Of a DNA stretch of 64,000 nt, positions 22,398-34,848 are shown one piece after another. Position numbers and translations under genes: made by a program. This stretch comes from Schizochytrium sp. TIO01 (taxonomy: Eukaryota; Sar; Bigyra; Thraustochytrida; Thraustochytriidae): positions 22,501 to 86,500 of the forward strand of contig SMSO01000004.1 in assembly GCA_004764695.1 (NCBI GenBank), given 5' to 3'. Positions within the stretch are counted from its first letter, which is position 1. The number at the start of each line of letters is the position of its first letter. Under the pieces are notes generated by a model. It saw nothing but the letters and a program-made list of their open reading frames with translations. It did no database searches and was not told the DNA's origin.

Positions 22398-24623
22398 ATG
22401 GCGCCGGTAAAGCGTGGCGGAAGCAACTCCGCAGCAGAGCAAAAAGAGGCCCCGGAGGCGGCGGAGCGGGAAAAGACGGCGGGGTCCGAGATCCAGCCTA
22501 GCTCCAAGAAGCAGAGGCTACAGCAGTTACAAGAGCTTAGTAAACAACTGCAGCTGAAGAAGAAGAAGCAGCGCCCCGAAGCCCAAGAGGCAGCGGCCGA
22601 GGACGGAGAGGACGATGCGGAGGCATCTAGACAGAACGCGGCGAATCCTCAACAGATCGGGAAGAGACAACAGAGCGATAAGAAGCTGAAGAAACAAGTG
22701 CACTTGCCAAAGAAGCAAGTGCCCTTGCCAAAGAAGCGCAAGCTGAAGCAAGATGCCGAAGGAGGTGATGCCGCCGCGATTAGCAGTGACGATAACGATG
22801 CGAAGAAGAGCAAGGCTGTGGAAAGCGAACCAAATTCAGATGACCCCGTCTCACTTCAGAAAAAAGCATCGACTAACCAGAGCCTTGAGGCGATAGAGCA
22901 AAAGCATTCGGGAAAGACTCAAACTCAAAATTCGGATCAAAATTGGGGAGGAGCTAAGAAAAATCAGGCTGCTACGAAGTGGACAGTCGTAAAGGGAGAC
23001 GATGGAAAGGTCATCAATCAAATGAAAGGAGGGGGTGAGATAAAAGAGGAGAAAGAAAGCGACGACAGCGATAACAAGGATCAGATTATGCGAGACAACA
23101 AGAAAGACCTGGATGTGAAGGGAAGTGAGCAATGCACACCACAGCTTTGGGAGCTTCTTCGCAGAGTGAACAATAATCCGGATGCATTTTCAAGAAATTT
23201 AGTGGATAAAGGCAAGCTAGGGAATGCTACTACCCTTCCAACATTGTCGTCGTCTTCGTCGTCATCGTCGCAATTGCTTCCGGGACTTGAAGCAGCGACT
23301 GCAGCGGCAGCGGAACATGCAAAGGTCTCCCCGTTCATGTCAAGCTTGGCGAACATGAAAACTGGAGAACAGCGCCCGATTTTCAAGCTCTCGCCCAACC
23401 GGGAGACCGCCATGGGAATGAAGAACTCACACCAGCAGTCATCAACCACATCCTCGGAGAAGCTGATTCAAATGCTCATCCAGCAGCATCCGAGGTCCAA
23501 TCTGCCCAACAATAGGAGTTTGTTCCAGATGCCTCAAAAACAACAAATCGGAAACTCACTTGCTGATGCTCAACGTGTTTCTCTAGAAAGCCTCACTCGC
23601 CTCATTCAGTCCAGGGCTCAGTCTCAACAGCAACAGCAACAGCAACAGCAGAAATCTGTGGACCTACAAAAGACAAAGTCATTTCCAGATGTGTCTAGTA
23701 AATTGCCTAGCGATGGAAGCCTCTCCAAACTCTCAACGCTGGCCTTTCTTTCACAAATGATGGAAGCTTTACCCGAAAAGAACAGTGCGAAGAAACCAGA
23801 AGCAGACGCGGGCAAACCAGTTTTCCCAGATCCCTCAGCAATCAAGATGAAAAACTTAACGCTTCAGAACTCCTCCCATGAAGTGGCTGAGCCTTCTACT
23901 TCTCACCATCTCTCGTTCTCCCCTTGGAAAGCTATTTCCAGTCAGATTCCGGGAGCGAAGGGGTCAACAAACTCCAAGAACATCTATGTCGAAAGCCATT
24001 CTCTTGATATCCCTGTATACTACTCGTACGCCAGCTTTCGTACCGCGTACTTGGTGCTCCTATTCGAAGATGAAGCTCCCGACAGAATTATAGTACAAGT
24101 TACCGGAGCGACACGAATTAAAAAGCCAAGTAGCAAAACTTTAGATGACGCCCTGCTTAATGTGAACCTCGAATGGATCTATGCACCTGAGTATAAGAGA
24201 TACATGCTTAGCCCGCAGCCTCCATCAGGAATTCCAAACGTCATCAAGACAAGCGGTACGAAGGCAAGCAAGATATCTGTATCGGGCAACCGCATTCTCA
24301 TTGAGCTTATCATTATGCCTACTAATATCATCCTCTTTCGCCCCGAGCAGGGTCTGAACAATGAGTTCAACCTTATTCTCCACTGTAAATTCAAAGATGG
24401 CACCATAACCTCTCTACACGTTGATAAGCCCATGCGCCTTTGTTCTAAAAGACATGGACGCAAATCTGATACACCTTTACACGATAGTGTACGCCACGAT
24501 AAGTTTAGAAACACCATCAAGGAGTTGATTGAATCCTCAAACAAAACTAAACGCACTACCCCTGTCACTACCCCTGTCGCTACCACTGAATCTTCATCAC
24601 AACCTATGCAGTCCGCGCAGTGA
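22398..24623 (+). CDS. Large nuclear-looking protein with polyQ tract and conserved C-terminal domain
   Basis: A single open frame of 741 residues from a well-placed ATG (GCCATGGCG). Residues 1-250 are disordered, Lys/Glu-rich and coiled-coil prone, with bipartite-like basic clusters (for example VPLPKKRKLKQD) that suggest nuclear import. Residues about 290-480 are Ser/Gln-rich, with a run of ten Gln near 410 and a poly-Ser run near 283. Residues about 530-690 form the folded domain shared with the 17543-18460 protein (IPVYYSYASFRTAYLVL to LCSKRHGRKS). The Thr/Pro-rich tail is low complexity. The layout resembles a transcriptional regulator, with the shared domain as candidate DNA- or protein-binding module, but no known family is recognised. 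Confidence 0.75.
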   Translation: MAPVKRGGSNSAAEQKEAPEAAEREKTAGSEIQPSSKKQRLQQLQELSKQLQLKKKKQRPEAQEAAAEDGEDDAEASRQNAANPQQIGKRQQSDKKLKKQVHLPKKQVPLPKKRKLKQDAEGGDAAAISSDDNDAKKSKAVESEPNSDDPVSLQKKASTNQSLEAIEQKHSGKTQTQNSDQNWGGAKKNQAATKWTVVKGDDGKVINQMKGGGEIKEEKESDDSDNKDQIMRDNKKDLDVKGSEQCTPQLWELLRRVNNNPDAFSRNLVDKGKLGNATTLPTLSSSSSSSSQLLPGLEAATAAAAEHAKVSPFMSSLANMKTGEQRPIFKLSPNRETAMGMKNSHQQSSTTSSEKLIQMLIQQHPRSNLPNNRSLFQMPQKQQIGNSLADAQRVSLESLTRLIQSRAQSQQQQQQQQQKSVDLQKTKSFPDVSSKLPSDGSLSKLSTLAFLSQMMEALPEKNSAKKPEADAGKPVFPDPSAIKMKNLTLQNSSHEVAEPSTSHHLSFSPWKAISSQIPGAKGSTNSKNIYVESHSLDIPVYYSYASFRTAYLVLLFEDEAPDRIIVQVTGATRIKKPSSKTLDDALLNVNLEWIYAPEYKRYMLSPQPPSGIPNVIKTSGTKASKISVSGNRILIELIIMPTNIILFRPEQGLNNEFNLILHCKFKDGTITSLHVDKPMRLCSKRHGRKSDTPLHDSVRHDKFRNTIKELIESSNKTKRTTPVTTPVATTESSSQPMQSAQ

Positions 24624-26301
24624 TTGATACTCTGCTTCCTTTCTACCAAATTAGACTCCAAAACTTCACTGCTCCCGCGGGGCGGCGCGGAGAAGCTTGG
24701 GATCGGAGGCTTAAGTAAGTCCCTAAAAGTTAAAACAAATTTTCATCCCCCATATCTTCTTCTCTTTTGATATGAAATAAATAAAGAACGAAATAAGAAA
24801 AAGATCCATGAAGGTTTGAGTGTAAAGGATTAGGAACGAGCACGTGGTAAATTAAGGATGCATGAAGACTTGAGTGTGAAAGCTTAAAGGAATGGTGCAG
24901 AAATCACGAGTGATATCCTAGCCTTCAAATATACGTACCAAAAAAAAAAAGCAAAAAGTAAATAAAATTATGATCTTTGTCAAATCACTTTACAACCTAG
25001 CGGTACTCAGTGTTGCAGGTTTTGGAACAAGTTCTCAATCCACAGGTATAATTTCGGCTATCTAGTCATATTTTAGTTTCACCGCCTACTTAGAAGCTTG
25101 TAGCTAGCTGCTTATTGGGCAAAGCGTAGACAAACACTTAGATCGGGATGGCGCACGTGCGTTTTTGTCAACCCTCTAGCTAGCTAGCTAGAGGCGCGAG
25201 TCTCCATTATGAATCGCCGTCATGGTGCACCGTTCTTATGCATATTTTAAAATCACACGGTTTTAGACTTGATTGCTATGAATTAGAACCTGCAGTTTTT
25301 TAAGCCTGTCATAGTATTCCTGAGTTGTCTAGTGTACCCTTGCTACATGTTAAGACCTACAATTAAAGTTGTCATGCGAACAAGACATTGTGAGAGTCCT
25401 TGCTTGACACACCATTGTAGGTTCTGAACTATTTAGATTGGTGTAAGATAAAAAGTACATAATCAGATATGTGAAGCAAAGGGACTCGAGAATTGCATTT
25501 TTCAAGATGATTTGGAAGGGTAAATCCTAGCCTTTTATATTGTGTTTAATACAAGTCAAACTTGCTCAAGTTTACTAAATACAATACAAATCAGTCGCTC
25601 GCAAATTTCATTTTTAAAAGGCGAAGAGATTCCTAACACTAAACGTTCACGTTTATAGTGCCTTCTTAAAACATCTTCAAGATTCTCAAGCATCTTGCTT
25701 TCATCCTTCCTAGCTGATCAGAGCTTTACGCGTTTCTTTGATTGCTGATTTCAAATAATAAAAGTAAACCTACCCTTCTTTATGCAATGCAAATTTATGT
25801 GCTATGTAAAGGGTTTATGTTAACATAAAGGACATACCATTGTTTAAAACTATAGAAGGAGTGATACAAGCAATCAGAGTAAGATCCTGCAGTGACAACT
25901 TTATCAAATATGTTCACATTTATTTACTAGATTTCATATTTTGCTCAAAGTGCACTTATTATGGATTGTTGCGGTGTTTTTATGTAAAAAGGGGTTCGTG
26001 TCTTTCGTTCTCGTAGTAATTTTGAAAGCAATTTGTATTCATCTGAAAATTGAAAGCGCACCGGTGATCAATTGACACAGACCGACTTTCATTTTTATCA
26101 TTGATTTTTTACTTACAATCAGTAATTTACTTAGGCCGTACATACTTTCCAGCCTGTTGGATGCACAAACAAAGTATCTCTATGTATTCACATAGAGTTG
26201 AGAAGTAACGAAAGGATGATCAGGAAATATTCAATCGAAATAAATGCACTGTTTAACATGAGTCCACAATCCGGGAATGATAGTAGACAATATGTAGGAA
26301 A
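24624..26301. other. Intergenic, convergent 3' ends
   Basis: Lies between the 3' ends of a plus-strand gene and a minus-strand gene. AT-rich, with A-runs and a short CTAGCTAGCTAG run near 25176-25192. No coding signal seen. Confidence 0.6.
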
Positions 26302-29300
26302 CTATGCAACCTCGGGAGCAATGCAAACAGGAGACGGCTTGCCATATATTGCAGCCCCTGTACGCTTTGGTGCAAAGGAACGAGCGTGAATAACAGTACC
26401 AGCGTGAACAATTCCATTCGAAAGACATACAGCACCAGGCTGAAGTACTGACTCTGCGCCAACAAGTGAAGGACCTAGTTCAAACGCTCCATCGCACGCC
26501 TGGTGACCAGTGAGTTGCGCATTGTCTACAACTGCGCCATACTCTAGCGTGATAAGTTGGTGCTCTCGAAGACCACCCGTGAGTAAAATCACCCGACGTC
26601 CCACGCATGCACCCATAAAGCGCGCAAATGAATTATAAAATGGAGTCCCATGTAGAACCACGAGCAAAAGATTTTCGAAAAAGTATGTAAACAGCTGATA
26701 TGAGCAGTAAAAAGAAAGTCGACAAGGAAGCTCTTGCAACTCTTTACCAAACCCCAACACAGCAGTTGCCATTAGCTTTTGTGCTACCATCATGCTTACC
26801 ATCGCTAGCCAGAAGCTTACAGCTAAAAGAAGAATGGCAGCATTTCTATCCATATCAGCATCAAACAAAACAAAATTTGCAAACTCATACGCTGGGATGA
26901 GCGAGAAGACCACAAGAACAATCAACACCACGCGCATCAAAAGTCCTAAAATCTCATCTGTTGTGCTCCAGATTTCCATATCTACCTCACCTTCCTTAGT
27001 GGCCACAGGAAAGGTCGCTCCGCGAAATTGTCGGTACCCTGTAGGCAAGGTCTCGCCTTCCATGAGAACACTCAAACTTCCCAAATACGAGCGTGATTGC
27101 ATTGTGGATCCTCGACCTAGTAATGCCAGGTAACTCACCTCACAGTAGTCTCCTATTTCTACGCGCCCTCGAATTCCTTCACTTTCTGTCTCAATGAGAA
27201 TTAGACTTGCCATGGACGAGGCTCCCATCTTCACCATGTCTGCATTTGATGGCTGAATCCACTTTATTGCAGATACAAATGAACCTGGCCCGATGGAAGC
27301 CCCTAAACCGCGTGCATAACCCAATATAGAACGTGTTTCATCTAAAAATTGAATCCAAGTCACCCAAACTAGTGTGAACAAATAGTCAGCCGCCCAAATC
27401 CGCAAACTAGAGCCTTTAATAGCACCTGTTTTGAGACGACCAATCAGTATCCATTTCATACCGACAGCTACAAACGACATTATACATGCTGTCACGAGAT
27501 AAGATGATGCCCAATAGACCAATTCCACATACCGAAAGTTTTTCAGGGTAACCCGCCGCATCCCAGATCAAGCCAATGATGACTGAAGTGTTAAAATACA
27601 ACAACAGGAAAGAGCACATGATGAACAATTTTGCAAATAGCTCACGCACGGTAGCATTAATGCTAGAATGAGAAGTCTCTATAGCCTCAATGTTTTCAGC
27701 AACTTTCTCACCCTCGTTGAGCACTTGTAAAGGTACCACTTCTGCACCTTTACCTACCCAGCATCCAGGCATCACGACTGAACCTGTACGCAGCCGGCTA
27801 CCTTGGCCAAGTTTGACTCGTCGAAAACGCAAAGTTCTTTCTTTGGCATCAAAGACTCGGCACACCAATGTTCCGCGCACCTCTGCCCCAGCGCCAATAT
27901 GCACGAGGTCAAGATCCCGAAGATTAACTTTAACCTTGGCTGTGAAAGACACTTGCCCCCCCATAGCCCTATAAAATATGTTCAGTAATGGCGTGTTAAG
28001 AAACCATCGACCCACAGCTATCTCCCACAAATGGGTAGCACGGTCTACGAACCACCAGCGTAAATACGGAAACGAGTTGATTTTCACTTCGCATGGACGC
28101 CATTTCCCCACTACGATCCACTTTGCAACAAGAACCAGCAGCGAAAATGAAGCAATCCACAAAGGTATCACAAAAGGCACTAATAGCCCAAACATGCTGA
28201 GCGTGCTGGTAACTCTATAGTGTGACCAAGGAGATGGAAGTCCCGATTTGTACCGAACCCATAGTCCATAGTGATAGGCGGGTAAAATCGCTGCGGACAT
28301 CATGAAAAAAAGCACCCAAATACCGAGAAATTGGATTGTGGTTGCCACATGATATGGCAGGGCAGGTTGATTTGAGTATTTGACTTCCTCTAGCTCAACA
28401 TGAGCCATACGTTTCTGTTCAACAGCCTCCGCCAGACGCCGCACTGTACGATACTTGGCAATGAAATCTGGCTCGACTGTCTCGTTGAAACCAATCAAAT
28501 TCTCGACATGAGCATTCACTTCAATCATTGCCATGGAACTCATACCCGCTTCGAAGAGATCGTCATCAAGACCTAAGGAAGGAGCTTCAATGCTTTGACG
28601 TACGCATTGCAAAAGCCAGCGAAGACGTTCGTCAGGGTTCTCACCAGCACGAACCTCACCATGACTCTCCATATTTTCCACCAACTCACTCCATGTGTTA
28701 TCGAAAAGATTGTCTGGCAAAACAGAGGCTCGCTGCAAGTTTCGAAGAGCATACTTACTCCTAGAAAACAATGATTCGGGCGCAGCACTCATTTCGCGAG
28801 GACCACAATAATGAGGTATACTATTGGCCAGGCGCTCTGCACACTGAGCATTTAATGAAATCATGACCTGGCAAATTGCATCATCGATGGTACCTGCTCG
28901 GAACTGAATACTTCTTTCTGTATTGGCAAATAATTTTGACTGTTTTGCGCCCATAAGCAGCAAGAGTCCTATCATGCGATTATGGTACAGCTCGTCTAGC
29001 GACTGTGCACTTACGAGGCTTGGCACCAACAGTAGAACTTCGTATGGCAGATCCCGGGTGATATCCTTGAAGGGCTTGTATTTTTCTAAAAATGCAAAAT
29101 TCCATGCAACAAAAGATTCAACAATGGCACTTCGTGTGTGACCACGGTGAGTCTCGTGACTTATAACCTCATATAAGCTAGCACCACAAAGAGCAGATAA
29201 CGTGGGCTTTTTAACACCATGAAGCATTTCAGCCCCCACCGACGCTAAAACACCCAGTCCTAGTTGGAACTGAGCATGGTTCTCATCTGTACAACGTAAC

Positions 29301-31630
29301 CCACCTTGCTGAAGTTGCAGCTTTGCTGCCCAGGCTGCAAGCCCAGCTTGTACATGACCAAACCAGGTACGCTTGGCAGGGACGCTAAAGTTTTCAACAA
29401 GGGAATCAAGGACTTGAGGAAGAATCTGAACAAACAACTCCCGATCTTGCAGTGCATCAATGCAAATATGAAGGAAATATGCAAGGCTCAACGGACCCAC
29501 GACCCGACTACTTCGTAGCTCCTCATTGCAGCCGATGGCTAAGTCGGCAGCAAAGTTACGAAGAATTGGGCGATGAACTAACAACTCACGAAGCTGTTTA
29601 ACAAGAGGAGACAAACTGACAGGTATGCGCAAACAAGCAAGCTCATCAAAGACTGTGTATCCTGCTAAATTCATCTCTTCCACAAGCGCTCGCATCTGTG
29701 CAGGCCCTGTCCATAAGTCCATTTCCTCTAACTCATCAAGGAGGTCATCCAAAGCGGCAAGACTTGCACGCCTCTGCATTGCAGAACGGCGTTCTGGTAA
29801 ACAGCTTTCATCACGAGCCTCGACAAGAACTGATAGCTCTCCTTGAACATACGCTTCTCGAGCAGCTCGGCGTTGGATCTTGCCGCTTGTGGTCTTAGGA
29901 ATCGTTCGTGGCTTGATTAGAATCACAGCAAAAGGTCGAAAACTGTGTTCAGTCATGATGCGAGCGCGAATCAGGTCTGCCAAGCCACCAGCTTCGTTAG
30001 CAAGTTTTCCATCACGGACTTCAGCAACAACAACAACATTTTCAGTTCCTTCAAGCGTGAAAACAGCACAACAGCCAGGGCGAATCTTAGTACTTGCTTG
30101 ATCTACAGTGCTTTCAACGTCTTGGGGGAAAATGTTACGTCCACGAACAATCATCATGTCTTTGATGCGTCCACACACAAAAATTTCGCCTTTATGAACG
30201 AAACCCATGTCACCTGTGCGGAGAAAGGTTCGTTCGTCAGAGCGGGTTGAAATCTTGGCATTGAGTTCTTCTTCCGACAGAGCAGGCTTGCCAAGGTATT
30301 CACTGACTTTGGATGGACCTGTTACCCAGAGTTCACCGATAGTATCATCTTCTAATAGTACCCTTGTCTCTGGGTGTACAACCGAGACCTCGATACCTAC
30401 GCCAGGAGGGCCGTTGCCTACTAAATCTTGTCCATCTTCTTCGGGATGCACAAGAACTATTTTAGAGCCAGGTTTATTGGAAAACCCAGCCTTGAGCCGC
30501 AACATGAGAGGCATATGTGGACCTCGATGCGTGGAAATAAGAACAACGTTCTCTGCCATACCATAAAATGGATCCAAGTACTCAGCTTTCACACCTTGCT
30601 TCTCGTATGCCTCTGCAAAGGCCCATAAGGTTTCTGCACGAACTGGCTCAGCGCCATTCGAATAGCGCTTACAGCATGATAGGTCGAGCTCCTTCCTTTT
30701 GGCTACTGGAACTTTACGTACTGCAAGCACATACGCAAAGTTGGGGGCGCAAGTGGTCGTGCCACGATACTTTGAGATAGCATTTAACCACACAAATGGA
30801 TTTTGTAAAAAGCTAATCGGAGACATGGCTACCATGATTGCGCCAGAATACAGGGTAGTAAGAATTGCACCTACCAGGCCCATGTCATGATAAAATGGGA
30901 CCCATGTGACACCAACTGTGTCTTCACTCATGCCCATAGACGTCTTAATACTTGCAAGATTGCTGTTGAGGTTTCCATGTGTTACACAAACACCCTTGGG
31001 GTCGCCTGTGCTTCCACTCGAAAATTGTATGAAGGCTAATTCATGGCTGGCTACAGGCATTGTGACGCCAATAGAAGCAGCTGGTTTCACTTTGCTCATG
31101 TTATGCCATTTCAGTCCTCGCGGAAACTTCTTAACGCCAATCACTAACCGACGCAGATGGAGGAATTTGGTGTGAGAAATCACAGTAGACACCTGTGCAA
31201 CTTCAACCGCTTTACCTAGTTTTAAAAGTCCTGCCTTTGGACTGTTTGGATCTGGTGGGTAGACTGGAACCGCGACGAAGCCTCCAAAAAGACATGCCAT
31301 CATAGCAATGATAAAATCTGTACCTGGCAAAAACACAAGGAGAACTTTCTCGCCTGTTTTCATCTTCCACTGGGTTCTCATTGCCTCTGCAAGACCCTGA
31401 GCGCTCTTGACTAGACTTTCACGAGTAAGAACAGAACTTTCGTTTCCTTTATCATCAAGCCATATGATAACACGTTGAGAGGGAGATTCTGATGCGTACC
31501 GAACAACATTATCTCGCACGTCTTCAAGATCAAGGTGAGTCTCTTTGGCTATTTCCTCTTCTCCATTTGATTGTATGACCTTGGCAAAGTTTGCCGTGTG
31601 CCAAGGCTCATTTTCTGAAGACCACAACAT
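26302..31630 (-). CDS. Fatty-acyl-AMP ligase-ACP-transmembrane left-handed-beta-helix fusion (frameshifted)
   Basis: The ATG at 31630 opens a 1404-codon frame. Residues 1-600 are an adenylating enzyme of the FAAL type: VPVYPPDP, FSSGSTGDPKGV near 203, YGMAENV near 356, RTGDMGF near 471 and PKTTSGKIQRRA near 578. An all-helical region follows, then an acyl carrier domain (FEAGMSSMAMIEV) with its phosphopantetheine Ser near 1029, then transmembrane helices and hexapeptide-repeat segments as in the bacterial NRPS terminal domain (TIGR02353-like). Homologous sequence then continues in the +1 frame (to the stop at 26302) with more membrane helices and two more helix-like blocks. The frame change maps to an A5 run (plus-strand T5 at 27539-27543); dropping one A joins the frames, giving about 1774 residues. 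No intron of the required length has usable GT-AG ends. Likely role: activating an acyl chain and loading it on the ACP at a membrane. Confidence 0.85.
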
Positions 31631-34600
31631 GAGCTTTCCGCAAACACTAGTATTGGCACAGGGCGCTTTTACTTGTAGTCGCTGCTATTTCAATGTCGCA
31701 AGAATAAAAGGGATTTGTTGTTGCTTAAACGCCTAGGAAGCTTAGTTATTTTAAAGTCTCAATTACAATAGTTCTAGTTGTGCGTTGTTGGTGAAGATGC
31801 ATGTCAAGCCAGTCGTGTCTGCCCAGGACGAGATTAGATCGTGCAGTTGTTGTTTCCACTGACCATCATTGGTTGGTGAGTCAACGGCGAATTCTTCAAG
31901 ATGCCGGAAGTTTCGCGTGTTTGGGTACATGGGAGTTAGCATTTTTGAGCAGCTTCCTAAACACCTATATTTGATTTGTACCATTCATGTTATGCTAAAC
32001 ACCCTCATTAAAGCATTGAGGGATAATTCATCATACTTTGCATTTGCATGATGGCTTAGCCTGATGGTGGACATTATTACTCGTTTGGGTTTTCCCGTGA
32101 AGAATGAATACCAGGATATTTTTACAACTTATCCTGTGCTCTTCTTTCTCATTTGTGAATCAGAAAAGGTAACAAACAAACTCTCGTGAAGAATACTACT
32201 TCAAAGAACAGCAGAATCTCCCCTCCCCGAAAGAACAGCTACAGTGCCGGAAGCTGAGACTTGCTTAGGCAGTACCTGCTATTAAGTACTCAAAACGATA
32301 GAACCAACAACTTTGACAACGCCACTTCCTATTGAATTCTGAGATCTAAAACCAGGTCGATGAAGGTTAAAAAGTGCTAGAGGGTTAGTTTACATCACGA
32401 GAAACCTGGTGGTCCACAGTAATGACAAGAGCCAATCCGAAACTCCATTGCTGTCATTATCCACGACAATTTATATGGATCGACCTGGGACATCGAAAAT
32501 GGCCTTCCATTTTTTTTCACACTGGTACCTGACACTACCTATCATGTACTAGAACTACTAGTCCTCTTACCTTCTGTAATAGCTACATACCTAGAGTACT
32601 ATTATCTTAAACCCTAAGATTCAGACATGAGAACCAATGTTGAGAACGCCCATCTGTCCGACAAGAGGCGTATCATGCCAGTATCAACATGAAAATTTCT
32701 CACGGTTTGGGACTTGGATACGTACCGAGGCGCGCGAGGAGACAGCCGTTTGTGTCCCTGTTATGAGGTCTTGACTGCATGATACCCCCACTTCTGTTTG
32801 GTGCAGCATGCCCGAGCTTATTACTGGGCCATCTTCAAGTTGCGAAGAAGCGCAGCGAATGTACCATCACACAAAAGCTCTTTCATTTATTTTTCTTACA
32901 CGCAGACTCTCGTGCTTGGTGTCGACGAGGTGTCGAGCGCTTCGCAGTAGTGTCGTGGGGCACACGGTGGTGATTTCCAACACGATGACTGGCTGCGTGG
33001 TCAATGTTTCTTTCAAATTATGTGGAATTCCCTTCCTTAGAGGAGTAGTCTCTACATCTTTCTAATTTTGACTCTTTCCCCACCTTTCTATTTTAGTATT
33101 ATTTCCTCTTTTGGCAAAACACTCTTGCACGGGCCTTGACCGCCCTGGAATGCGAGATTTTCATATTCTTACTGTTCTACAGTAGCTGAGGTCGTTCTCC
33201 CCGGTACTGGAGACAGCTCGAGCCGAGAGGATAAGATAAGAAAAGTCATCGCTATCCGGGCTAACCGTCCTACGTGCGGTTATCCTCTTCTCAAACCCCC
33301 CCTAAAATTCTTAGGAAGATTCCATGACCACCCTTACTGCTACTCCATGATCCCGCACGGGGCCTCTATTTGGTCTTGATTCTATTTTGGTTTGCGTTTC
33401 AGAAAGAGCATACTGGCTATTCATTTAAGGCAAGTACTATATCGCTCGTGCTTCAATGGTACACACATAGAAGGTATCGATTTCCAAGTTGAGCTTCGCT
33501 TCGCAGAATTTGCATCTGCAGTTGCGAGTTTACTACATGCAATTTATAATCGACTCGCTCGTAAGCAGTTCAATATGGTGATGCTTCAACTACAAAGTAG
33601 CAGGAGTCTAGTGGGTCTGCCACTCTTCATCCTGCAATTTTGCGAGGTGAATTAATCCAAACTGCATCAAGAGTGAGCCATTCGGACTGGCAAGATAATA
33701 AACGAAGAACTAGTCATTAACGGCGATACTATATACCATTTGGCAATATTTGAAATTTAGCTCGAATCCTTGATAACCCCAAAATACTTGATTTCTAAAG
33801 GACAAAGCTTAATCGTATCCTCTCCAAGTTTGTGAAGACAAACGCCAATAAACAAGAGGTTGATGAAAATTCTTGCAAGTGGGTACACATAGGTGTTGGT
33901 TGCTCTCTGACCGAGGTTTTAGATCTTATATATATCTTGAACCTGGAGGTAGAGATTTTGGGTCTGATGAAGAATCTTCATGCTAGCCAGCAACTGTTAG
34001 AAAAATATGGTGCAGAGACTATTTAAAAATAAATCAAAAATTACAACCAAACACGAGATGTAGCTTTCTCTCCTGTGTTTCTTGGCGATCACTATGCTAT
34101 ACCTTTTCAAGCTGTGAAATGCAATTTGCTCTATAACGCTTTGAATCTCGCAGTACAACTCTATACGAGGTGGTGCCTACCTCACTTGCCAATTACACCG
34201 AACTGAGGTGCTCCACTTCAGCCTTTTCAGATTAGGTAACTTCTTCTTCATTGATGCTTTTACTTGAGTCTTCACCTAATCTATAGGAGCAGCTAGAGCG
34301 GCTGAGCAACATCGCTTCGACCTGCTTTTCTACCCAAGTTTATTACCAATCGGTAGGGATAATATTTGATTCCCTAGTGCCAGCGGCCCAACAACGATGC
34401 AACATAGCGATGCAATGCAATGCGCAAAACCTCCCTCGGCTATCCCCATCTGGTAAGAGTAGTCTTTCATCTAGCACCTGGTAGGTACGTACAACCATTG
34501 CCATCGTAGCACTAGTTTACTGCCATTATCTTGTTAAAGTCATCATGAGTTTTACTGATTGGCTCTTCTTTCATTGGCTTTACTGATTGGCCCTTCCAAT

Positions 34601-34848
34601 GAAAGAAGAGCTTAGCTTAGAAAGGAGCGGTGTCATCATCTTCAATGCAAATTCTTCTTCTTCTGCAGGTAGGAACTAGTAGTAGGTACTGCCTACCTAC
34701 CTACCTACAGTTTGTAGTAGCAACTGCTACATACGTACTAGTGCTGAGAATTATCGAGGCGCCTCTTGAGATTGACACGTGACGCAGAAAGAACTTGCGT
34801 AGTACAATGGCAGGCGCCTTCAAACTTGAATAGTCGGCGCCTTTGACC
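31631..34848. other. Intergenic with small protein-like relics
   Basis: No intact gene. A minus-strand frame at 31763-31984 ends in protein-like sequence (DGQWKQQLHDLISSWADTTG) but lacks a family or partner. The plus-strand frames at 32808-33065, 33392-33655 and 33832-34026 carry no motif. The stretch 32520-32600 and the DNA around 34670-34740 are rich in TACCTA/TAGTAC words, including four tandem CTAC units near 34691-34708. Confidence 0.45.
34562..34611. promoter_or_regulatory. Perfect 16-bp inverted repeat with paired CCAAT boxes
   Basis: GCTCTTCTTTCATTGG (34562-34577) and its exact complement CCAATGAAAGAAGAGC (34596-34611) flank an 18-nt loop that contains another ATTGG. It lies about 240 nt upstream of the lipase-PX gene. 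Paired CCAAT boxes are a plausible NF-Y-type promoter element; a short hairpin-forming relic of a mobile element is the alternative. Confidence 0.45.

Noticed and set aside
23081..23449. Minus-strand frames of 70-160 codons opposite the 22398-24623 gene
   Set aside because: Antisense shadows; they are short and lack motifs, while the plus-strand frame is continuous for 741 codons.
27416..27561. An intron explaining the frame change in the FAAL-ACP-LbH gene (GTATGT donor near 27533)
   Set aside because: Nearby AG acceptors give phases that do not restore the downstream frame (44, 65 and 107 nt are all 3n+2).
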